From NCBI RefSeq assembly GCF_007846095.1, contig NZ_VOEI01000005.1, forward strand, positions 248,001 to 312,000: DNA of 64,000 nt, written 5' to 3'. The notes below the pieces were generated by a model. The model was not told the origin of the DNA. It searched no databases and saw only the letters and a list, made by a program, of their open reading frames with translations. This document shows positions 58,224 through 64,000 of the stretch, in pieces. Numbering within the stretch: the first letter of the stretch is position 1; each line of letters starts with the position of its first letter. Position numbers and translations under genes: made by a program. Source of the DNA: Mucilaginibacter achroorhodeus. Its GTDB lineage: Bacteria; Bacteroidota; Bacteroidia; Sphingobacteriales; Sphingobacteriaceae.

Positions 58224-59231
58224 CTAAACGGCTACGCTTTGGCCGATCAAATTCTTTGATGCAAGGTATTCTGCAATTTGTACGGCGTTGGTGGCAGCAC
58301 CTTTACGCAGGTTATCTGATACTATCCAGCAGTTTAAAGTATTTGGCTGCGTTTCGTCGCGGCGAAGGCGGCCTACAAACACTTCATCCTTATCATGCGC
58401 ATCAAGCGGCATTGGATATTTAAGGTTGGCAATATCATCAACCACCACAACACCAGGTGCGTTGGCTAATACTTCGCGAACTTCGCTCAAGTCGTATTCG
58501 TGAGCAAATTCAATATTCACTGATTCTGAGTGGCCACCCATAACCGGGATACGCACAGTAGTTGCTGTAACCGCAATGCTGTCGTCGCCCATTATTTTTT
58601 TGGTCTCCAGTATCATTTTCATCTCCTCTTTGGTGTAACCATTCTCGGTAAACACGTCTATCTGAGGGATAACATTAAGGTCGATAGTATAAGGGTAAAC
58701 CTTAGGCCCATCAACACCATTACGCTCATTAAATAATTGGTCAACCGCTTTAACGCCTGTGCCGGTTACAGACTGGTAGGTTGATACCACAACGCGCTTG
58801 ATTTTATAACGGTCGTGCAGTGGTTTCAATGCCACTACCATTTGTATGGTTGAACAATTTGGGTTGGCTATGATCTTATCTTCGGCAGTTAAAACATCAG
58901 CGTTAACTTCAGGCACAACCAGCTTCTTGGTTGGGTCCATACGCCATGCAGATGAATTATCTATTACAGTTATACCTGCATCAGCAAATAAAGGGGCCTG
59001 CTCCAATGAAGTGCTTCCGCCGGCGCTAAAAATAGCAACATCGGGCTTTTGCTTAATCGCATCCTCGGCAGAAACAATCTTGTATTGCTTACCCTTAAAA
59101 GTGATCTCTTTACCAATACTTTTAGCGGATGCAACGGGAATTAATTCTGTAACGGGGAAGTTGCGTTCATCAAGAACCTGCAACATTTTAGTGCCTACCA
59201 GGCCGGTAGCACCAACTACTGCGACTTTCAT
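58224..59231 (-). CDS. asd: Aspartate-semialdehyde dehydrogenase
   Basis: This 335-residue protein reduces aspartyl-phosphate to aspartate semialdehyde, shared by lysine, threonine, methionine and diaminopimelate synthesis. It has GATGLVGTKM at 7-16, active-site Cys126 in NPNCSTIQ, and later GGHSESVNIEF with the substrate-binding part. It is monocistronic. A terminator follows and a 199-base spacer precedes. Confidence 0.96.
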   Translation of the reverse strand: MKVAVVGATGLVGTKMLQVLDERNFPVTELIPVASAKSIGKEITFKGKQYKIVSAEDAIKQKPDVAIFSAGGSTSLEQAPLFADAGITVIDNSSAWRMDPTKKLVVPEVNADVLTAEDKIIANPNCSTIQMVVALKPLHDRYKIKRVVVSTYQSVTGTGVKAVDQLFNERNGVDGPKVYPYTIDLNVIPQIDVFTENGYTKEEMKMILETKKIMGDDSIAVTATTVRIPVMGGHSESVNIEFAHEYDLSEVREVLANAPGVVVVDDIANLKYPMPLDAHDKDEVFVGRLRRDETQPNTLNCWIVSDNLRKGAATNAVQIAEYLASKNLIGQSVAV

Positions 59232-59405
59232 TGTTTGTTTACGTATAAATTGTTTATTAAATATTCCAAATATGCGGTTTTTTTCGCTAACCAGCTAATA
59301 AAAAAGTCTACTGTTTTAGTATAATTATCTATCAGGGCGTTTGTAAACATTAAGATAGGTTGGCCGTTTATAATGCATAAAACTCTGCCTTTAATTTCAA
59401 TTTCC

Positions 59406-59413
59406 TACATTTG
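59406..59413 (+). promoter_or_regulatory. Putative -7 element of the threonine dehydrogenase-like gene
   Basis: TACATTTG matches TAnnTTTG exactly, 17 bases before the ATG. No -33 TTG at the right distance. Confidence 0.45.
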
Positions 59414-59430
59414 CTGCAAACTGTGTTTGA

Positions 59431-60381
59431 ATGACCGAAAAGATATTCGTGATCGGCGCCAACGGCCAAATAGGCACCGAACTGGTAGCTGCTTTAAGAG
59501 CAATTCATGGTGCAGAAAATGTAATTGCATCAGATATCAATAGCCCTAATTATGCTTTGCGCAATACCGGCCCGTTTGAGTATGCAAACGTGCTGGATAA
59601 AGATAACCTGCATCACCTGTTTGATAAACATAAACCAACGCAAGTTTATTTGCTTGCGGCAATACTATCTGCCGTTGGCGAGCAGAAGCCTAAAATGGCC
59701 TGGGATTTAAATATGACCGGCCTTTTGCATGTGCTTGATTTTGCCGTTGAGTTTAAAGTGCAGAAGGTTTTTTGGCCAAGCTCTATCGCAGTATTTGGCC
59801 CACATTCTCCGCAGTACAACACACCGCAATATTGCGTAATGGACCCTAACACGGTTTATGGTTTCAGTAAACTTGCAGGTGAACGCTGGTGCGAGTATTA
59901 TTTTGAAAAATATGGATTAGATGTACGCAGCTTACGTTATCCGGGCCTTATTGGCTGGCGGGCTAACCCGGGCGGTGGTACAACAGATTATGCCGTGCAT
60001 ATTTTCCATGAGGCATTAAAGCATAAAAAATATCAAGGTTTTTTATCGGCGCAAACGGCTTTGCCGATGATGTATATGGATGATGCCATTCGCGCCACGC
60101 TTACTTTGATGGATGCGCCGGCAGAGAATATCACAATCCGCTCAAGCTATAACCTGGCAGGTATAAGTTTCACACCCGAGGAAATTGCTTCTGAAATAAA
60201 GAAACTAATGCCTGAATTTGAAATGAGTTATGCTGATAACGACCCGCGCCAGGCCATAGCCGATAGCTGGCCGAAATCGATAGATGATAGCCAGGCACAA
60301 CAGGACTGGGGCTGGCAGTTACAATACGATCTTGCGAAGATGACGGAAGATATGCTAACTAATTTAAAAAACGTAATTTAG
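59431..60381 (+). CDS. L-threonine 3-dehydrogenase, epimerase-like type
   Basis: This 316-residue extended short-chain dehydrogenase has the NAD loop GANGQIG (9-15), FWPSSIAVFGP and the YGFSK active site (YxxxK). LRYPGLIGWRANPGGGTTDYAV is characteristic of the GalE-like L-threonine dehydrogenases, which oxidise threonine to 2-amino-3-ketobutyrate. A sugar epimerase is the alternative, but the GTTDYAV block speaks for threonine dehydrogenase. A Kbl ligase gene is not in the window; gcvP at 16 kb would deal with the glycine formed. Confidence 0.85.
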   Translation: MTEKIFVIGANGQIGTELVAALRAIHGAENVIASDINSPNYALRNTGPFEYANVLDKDNLHHLFDKHKPTQVYLLAAILSAVGEQKPKMAWDLNMTGLLHVLDFAVEFKVQKVFWPSSIAVFGPHSPQYNTPQYCVMDPNTVYGFSKLAGERWCEYYFEKYGLDVRSLRYPGLIGWRANPGGGTTDYAVHIFHEALKHKKYQGFLSAQTALPMMYMDDAIRATLTLMDAPAENITIRSSYNLAGISFTPEEIASEIKKLMPEFEMSYADNDPRQAIADSWPKSIDDSQAQQDWGWQLQYDLAKMTEDMLTNLKNVI

Positions 60382-60470
60382 AGCCCCTGATCCCTTAAGG
60401 GGATAAGAGGTTTTAATGGTATAACAATAAAAAAAAGTCCAGCTACCCCTTTAGGGTGCTGGGGGGCAAA

Positions 60471-61196
60471 ATGGGAAGAGCATTCGAATTCCGGAAAGAG
60501 AGAAAATTTAAGCGCTGGGCCAAAATGGCGGTGCAGTTTACCCGACTGGGTAAGGAGATAGTGATGGCTGTTAAAGCGGGTGGCGGCGACCCTACTACCA
60601 ACTCGCGCCTGCGCACCGCGGTGCAAAATGCTAAGGCTGTTAATATGCCTAAAGATAGGGTAGAGGCCGCTATTAAGCGTGCCACAAGCCGCGATGAGAA
60701 GGATTATGATGAGTTGGTTTACGAAGGTTACGCGCAACACGGTGTAGCTATTTTGGTAGAGACCGCCACTGATAATACAAACCGTACCGTAGCCAATGTG
60801 CGCAGTTACTTTACAAAATACGGAGGTACCTTAGGTAAAACAGGTTCATTGGATTTTGTATTTGCGCGTAAATCTGTTTTCAGGTTTGATCCCGGAGAAC
60901 GTGATCTGGAAGAACTGGAATTTGAACTAATTGATGCTGGTTTGGAAGATCTTTTTGTTGAGGCCGATGAGGAAGGAAATGATGTTGCCGTTATCCATAC
61001 CGCTTTTGAAGATTTTGGTAAAATGCAGAAGACTTTGGAAGAAATGGGTATCGAAACCAAATCTGCCAAACTGGAACGCATCCCGCTTTCAACAACTAAT
61101 GTTACAGAAGAACAAGCTGCCGATGTATTGAAGATTGTTGACCGTTTAGAGGAAGACGACGACGTGCAGGCGGTTTATCATAACATGGCGGAGTAA
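60471..61196 (+). CDS. yebC: YebC/PmpR-family (TACO1-like) protein
   Basis: This is 241 residues from ATG 60471, preceded by GGGGGG; the upstream GTG at 60456 is not needed. MGRAFEFRKERKFKRWAKMA and GGGDPTTNSRLRTAVQNAKAVNMPKD are family landmarks. Family members are reported as transcription regulators or as ribosome factors that relieve proline stalling. It is the Bacteroidota form with the altered N-terminus (GRAFEFRK instead of GHSKW). Confidence 0.94.
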   Translation: MGRAFEFRKERKFKRWAKMAVQFTRLGKEIVMAVKAGGGDPTTNSRLRTAVQNAKAVNMPKDRVEAAIKRATSRDEKDYDELVYEGYAQHGVAILVETATDNTNRTVANVRSYFTKYGGTLGKTGSLDFVFARKSVFRFDPGERDLEELEFELIDAGLEDLFVEADEEGNDVAVIHTAFEDFGKMQKTLEEMGIETKSAKLERIPLSTTNVTEEQAADVLKIVDRLEEDDDVQAVYHNMAE

Positions 61197-61202
61197 TTCG
61201 CC

Positions 61203-61279
61203 GATTTGAAAATTTGAAGATGTGACGATTTGAAAATTACTCGCATCTTCAAATTTTCAAATTAAGTAATTTTCAAATC
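61203..61279. repeat. Interleaved inverted repeats A-B-A'-B'
   Basis: Arm A, 19 bases at 61204-61222, is perfectly complementary to A' at 61244-61262. Arm B, 15 bases at 61227-61241 (GATTTGAAAATTACT), lies in the loop of A/A' and is perfectly complementary to B' at 61265-61279, outside it. The word GATTTGAAAATT opens at 61203 and again at 61227. It occupies nearly the whole yebC-DUF2442 spacer. Confidence 0.8.
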
Positions 61280-61286
61280 TAACATT

Positions 61287-61502
61287 ATGCCTTTACTATC
61301 AACACGCAAGCAGGAGAAAAAGGTTAAATTAACCTTTGCCAATGGTTTACTTTTTGTGGAGAAAGAAGATGGTAAGCAACAAGCTTTCCCGCTGGAGTGG
61401 TTCCCAAAGCTTTTAAATGCTACCGATGAGGAGCGTGCCGACTGGAGCCAAACCGATAAAGGCATTCGCTTTAACCAACTGGATACTGACGTATCTTTAT
61501 AA
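61287..61502 (+). CDS. DUF2442 domain protein
   Basis: This is a 71-residue single-domain protein. PLEWFPKLLNATDEERADW and the C-terminal GIRFNQLDTDVSL are the DUF2442 pattern. DUF2442 proteins are often found beside toxin-like DUF4160 partners, but none is present here. Function unknown. It is flanked on both sides by repeat-filled spacers. Confidence 0.82.
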   Translation: MPLLSTRKQEKKVKLTFANGLLFVEKEDGKQQAFPLEWFPKLLNATDEERADWSQTDKGIRFNQLDTDVSL

Positions 61503-61561
61503 AAGAATCAAGAGATAGGGAGTCAAGAGCCAAGATTAAAATGTCTTGACTCTTGATTCTT
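61503..61561. repeat. Long inverted repeat of AAGAATCAAG / AGTCAAGA words
   Basis: AAGAATCAAG (61503-61512) and AGTCAAGA (61521-61528) pair with TCTTGACT (61544-61551) and CTTGATTCTT (61552-61561), giving 18 bp interrupted by one 8-base bulge. Related words occur at about 34760-34790. Confidence 0.7.
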
Positions 61562-61581
61562 GTTTCTTATATCTGCTAACT

Positions 61582-62496
61582 ATGACTTTCGAAGAGTTTT
61601 TTAGAAAAAAGAAGATAGACCTGATGGCCATGCAGTTAGCAGAGCCCGGACTTTTCTCTGAATTTAAAGAACATTACGAAGTAATGGGCGAAAAGAGTTT
61701 CGACCATACCAAGAAATACTGGTTCAATAAATTGCGTTTGCAATATCGCCTGGCACCCGAAGTGAAAGAGGAAAAAGTGGTAATTGAAAACCGCCTGGCC
61801 GAACAAACCATTGTTGAATCTCTCACCGAACCAGCTGCTGCCAATGTTGGTTTTAAACCGCGCTTTAAAGCAGGTGCTGCTACTGCTAAGCCTGTTGAAG
61901 CTATAACTGAACCAACGGCTGAACATAAAACGTTAACTGACACTACGGCACAATCAAATACAGAGGGAGCTGAGCCAGCCGCTAAACCTGCCGGATTTAA
62001 GCCGCGTTTTAATGCCAAAACTATAGCGCCTAAAGCAGGTGAACCTGCTAACGAAGATAAGCCGGAGATTGACGCATCTGCCGAAATATCTGCGACACCA
62101 AAGCCCGCAGGCTTTAAACCGCGGTTCAACGCTGCAAAGATGGCACCTAAGGCAGAAGAGCAGGTTGCAGAAACCAAGCCGGTAGAAGATAAACCCATCC
62201 ACACACCAGCTCCGGATGATCCACCTGCCGAAGCGTCCCCTGTACCAAAACCTGCCGGTTTTAAACCAAGATTTAACGCGGCGAAAATGGCACCCAAAAA
62301 AGAAGATACCTTTGAACAGGAGGTTCCTATGGAAATAAAGGCAGATGACCTTGATTCTGTTAGCGAGAGAACCAAGGAAGCTGATAATGAAGACATCGAA
62401 ATTAAACCAGCCGCAGAGGTTGGGCCTAAAATGGGTTTTAAACCACGATTCAATCCAAAAAATACAAAACCTCAGCCACCAAAAACCGAGGAATGA
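61582..62496 (+). CDS. Protein with five GFKPRF repeats, unknown function
   Basis: This is 304 residues from ATG 61582; an in-frame upstream start would read through the repeat. Residues 1-75 look folded and helical (MTFEEFFRKKKIDL... YWFNKLRLQY). The rest is a Pro/Ala/Glu/Lys-rich, probably disordered tail in which GFKPRF recurs at 90, 138, 177, 227 and 285; the middle three lie in PAGFKPRFNA. The spacers between repeats are acidic and the repeats basic, so this looks like a tether with evenly spaced binding motifs. No signal peptide. The next gene starts 3 bases downstream, so they form an operon. Confidence 0.75.
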   Translation: MTFEEFFRKKKIDLMAMQLAEPGLFSEFKEHYEVMGEKSFDHTKKYWFNKLRLQYRLAPEVKEEKVVIENRLAEQTIVESLTEPAAANVGFKPRFKAGAATAKPVEAITEPTAEHKTLTDTTAQSNTEGAEPAAKPAGFKPRFNAKTIAPKAGEPANEDKPEIDASAEISATPKPAGFKPRFNAAKMAPKAEEQVAETKPVEDKPIHTPAPDDPPAEASPVPKPAGFKPRFNAAKMAPKKEDTFEQEVPMEIKADDLDSVSERTKEADNEDIEIKPAAEVGPKMGFKPRFNPKNTKPQPPKTEE

Positions 62497-62499
62497 ACT

Positions 62500-62904
62500 A
62501 TGAATACGGAAGATCTTTTTAACCAGGACAGAGGAAGCAGTGAGAAAAAAGAGCAGAAGCAAAGCCCACTGGTAAGCCTTGAACGCGATATTAAATTTTT
62601 TAATGATTCTATAAAGGAGGTTGCCATTGATATTATGGTCGAGGGCTTATCTGCCACCCCGATATTTGTAGCTCATCAACACGAAGTTAAACTGGGTGAG
62701 GTGATCCTTGACCGCAACGAACTGAACACCGAATGGAGTATACACGCCTCAACAATTGAAGAGTTTGTAGACCGCGGCATTATCAAGCCCGAACTGAAAG
62801 AACGTTTTTTAAGCAGTTATAAAAATCCCAATGATTTTATGTGCCTGTTTGTGATTGTGCCTGAGGGGGCAAACTTTGTTTATTATCCGTATATAAAAGG
62901 CTGA
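62500..62904 (+). CDS. Small conserved protein of unknown function
   Basis: This 134-residue cytoplasmic protein has a charged, probably disordered first 28 residues (many Lys/Gln/Glu) and a compact rest (ERDIKFFNDSIKEVAIDIMVEGLSATPIF...). It lies 3 bases after the GFKPRF gene and may bind or act with it. I recognise no motif, metal site or catalytic set. Confidence 0.7.
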   Translation: MNTEDLFNQDRGSSEKKEQKQSPLVSLERDIKFFNDSIKEVAIDIMVEGLSATPIFVAHQHEVKLGEVILDRNELNTEWSIHASTIEEFVDRGIIKPELKERFLSSYKNPNDFMCLFVIVPEGANFVYYPYIKG

Positions 62905-62907
62905 AAT

Positions 62908-62992
62908 GTTGTAATCTTATAAGGTTGGAATGTTAGTTTTATAATATATAATCTAATAACTTTACAACCTTTAAACGTTCCAACATTACAAC
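62908..62992. repeat. Imperfect inverted repeat before the phosphoribosyltransferase gene
   Basis: GTTGTAAT (62908-62915) and GTTGGAA (62924-62930) are matched by TTCCAAC (62978-62984) and ATTACAAC (62985-62992). The words are the same, adjacent on the right side and spread out on the left, around an A/T-rich loop. Confidence 0.55.
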
Positions 62993-63001
62993 AATTCAAC
63001 C

Positions 63002-63511
63002 ATGCCAGACAGAAAGATCCTCATATTAAATAGTCAGCAGATACAGCAAAAGATAGATCGCATTGCTTACCAGGTGCTGGAGGATAATTTTGATGAAGAA
63101 GAGGTAATTATTGCCGGCATCCTTCCACGAGGTAACCATGTTGCCGAACGTTTAAAGGCAGTGCTGGACAACATTGCGCCGTTTAAAACTCAATTGCTTA
63201 GCATAGAGCTGGATAAGCAAAGCAGCCAGTTGCATGCAAATACTAATTTTAAGGTAGAAGACTGCGCTAACAAAGTTATCATCCTGGTTGATGATGTTTT
63301 GAACAGCGGTAAAACACTTGCTTATGGTTTCGGCGTTTTTTTAGATGTGCCATTAAAGAAGCTGCGTACCGTGGTTTTGGTAGACCGTAACCATAAAAAC
63401 TTCCCTGTAACAACAGACTATGCCGGCATGGCGCTCTCAACCGTAATCAAACAACATATTGACGTTGTGATCAATGTTGAAGGCGAGGAAGACGCGGTTT
63501 ATTTGATGTGA
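63002..63511 (+). CDS. PyrR-like phosphoribosyltransferase
   Basis: This 169-residue type I phosphoribosyltransferase-fold protein carries the PRPP motif VIILVDDVLNSGKTLAYG (about 92-109) and GILPRGNHVAERL at 39-51. It resembles PyrR/uracil phosphoribosyltransferase-like proteins. In Bacteroidota such proteins are usually annotated as phosphoribosyltransferases of undefined substrate. It converges on the shikimate kinase gene 6 bases away. Confidence 0.82.
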   Translation: MPDRKILILNSQQIQQKIDRIAYQVLEDNFDEEEVIIAGILPRGNHVAERLKAVLDNIAPFKTQLLSIELDKQSSQLHANTNFKVEDCANKVIILVDDVLNSGKTLAYGFGVFLDVPLKKLRTVVLVDRNHKNFPVTTDYAGMALSTVIKQHIDVVINVEGEEDAVYLM

Positions 63512-63517
63512 TATTCT

Positions 63518-64000
63518 CTATTTATTTGTAGCCAGCAAATACATAATATTTTCAGGCGTAAGATCTGCGAAGCTTTCCGCTACTACTGACGCTTTGCTAT
63601 AATGCGGTTCGCGTTCGGCAAGTTTAGTTTCTATCAATTCAACAAGTTCCTGTCCCTTTTTGCCCTGCAGAACCGGCCGGGGTGTTTTAGCATTCTCTAA
63701 ACGCGAAGCCAGCATTTTAGGTGTCAGCTTCATGTAAACGGTTTGGCCCCTGGCATTCATCCAATCCATATTGTTAAAAAAGCAGGGTAACCCGCCACCG
63801 GTTGATACAACGGCATTTTCCGGATAAATGGTTTCCTTAAGTATTTTCGATTCCTGCTTACGGAAAGCTTCTTCGCCATGTTCGGTAAAATAATCAGAGA
63901 TGCGAGTGCCGGTCTGTTCTTCAAACTTATGGTCAAGATCAATAAAATCGTACTCCAAAGCTGCAGATAATTTACGGCCCATAGTGGTTTTGCCGCAACC
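63518..64000 (-). CDS. aroK: Shikimate kinase, 5'-truncated by window edge
   Basis: The frame is open to the last base, where it reads GCGKTTMG: this is the end of the P-loop, so the start lies outside the window. The visible part has FIDLDHKFE (shikimate-binding Asp), GEEAFRKQE, STGGGLPC and the RPVLQG lid arginine segment. It phosphorylates shikimate in aromatic amino acid synthesis. Confidence 0.93.
   Translation of the reverse strand, partial: GCGKTTMGRKLSAALEYDFIDLDHKFEEQTGTRISDYFTEHGEEAFRKQESKILKETIYPENAVVSTGGGLPCFFNNMDWMNARGQTVYMKLTPKMLASRLENAKTPRPVLQGKKGQELVELIETKLAEREPHYSKASVVAESFADLTPENIMYLLATNK

Noticed and set aside
61674..62562. Long minus-strand frames opposite the GFKPRF gene
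   Set aside because: The repeats on the plus strand force open antisense frames; the products are low-complexity and have no motifs.
61203..62992. CRISPR array or tRNA in the repeat-rich spacers
   Set aside because: The repeats are inverted, irregular and not separated by unique spacers of even length; no cloverleaf is seen.

Overview
The window looks like chromosomal DNA of a pigmented, gliding-type Bacteroidota, most likely a Sphingobacteriaceae member of the Mucilaginibacter/Pedobacter kind. The evidence is a type IX secretion (gliding motility-associated) C-terminal domain, several promoters matching the Bacteroidota -7 element TAnnTTTG, DUF3857 and CarboxypepD_reg-type exported proteins, a KdtA for lipid A-Kdo, and flexixanthin-type carotenoid genes. 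The genus is an inference. I see no rRNA, tRNA, insertion sequence, phage or CRISPR. The DNA is gene-dense and mostly core chromosome, with hairpin-forming repeats in many spacers. Both end genes run off the window.

Layout. 1-12 kb: a 5'-truncated DUF3857/transglutaminase-like protein and a secreted unknown; a LolA-like protein with a Tat-exported MBL hydrolase; a GT39-type glycosyltransferase; a Tat-exported phospholipase C; an acetyltransferase; a sugar mutarotase with a GH29 alpha-L-fucosidase; a polysaccharide deacetylase-like protein; PdxJ. 12.5-19 kb: a giant T9SS-sorted surface protein and glycine dehydrogenase GcvP. 19-29 kb: a single-domain response regulator, an MBL hydrolase, a BlaI/M56 regulator pair with two clear operator dyads, RecN, FabI, a lipoprotein and two tandem CarboxypepD_reg paralogues behind a 16-bp palindrome. 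29-41.5 kb: ClpC, an FkbM methyltransferase, EttA, DnaA, a B12-domain-less methylmalonyl-CoA mutase subunit with a membrane partner protein, an IscA/ErpA protein, a TlpA-like thioredoxin and an FtsX/MacB-type permease.

41.5-46.7 kb is a tight five-gene minus-strand operon for activated sugars (ugd, UDP-xylose synthase, galE, rfbB) ending in a CpsB/YwqE-type PHP phosphatase, so probably capsule or exopolysaccharide supply. 46.8-57.3 kb begins with kdtA and continues with an alpha/beta hydrolase, two tandem PlsC-type acyltransferases, a CruG-like glycosyltransferase, a CruF-like carotenoid hydratase, IspH, a WG-repeat lipoprotein, a CrtW ketolase, ferrochelatase, an NTF2-like protein and a CrtD-like desaturase. 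Together these predict a monocyclic, 1'-hydroxylated, keto carotenoid of flexixanthin type that may be glycosylated and acylated. crtB, crtI, crtY and crtZ are not in the window.

57.4-64 kb holds a DJ-1/PfpI protein, Asd, an L-threonine dehydrogenase-like protein, YebC/TACO1, a DUF2442 protein, an unusual protein with five GFKPRF repeats, a small conserved protein, a PyrR-like phosphoribosyltransferase and a truncated shikimate kinase. Three spacers in this stretch are built almost entirely of three different long inverted repeats, one with an interleaved A-B-A'-B' topology.
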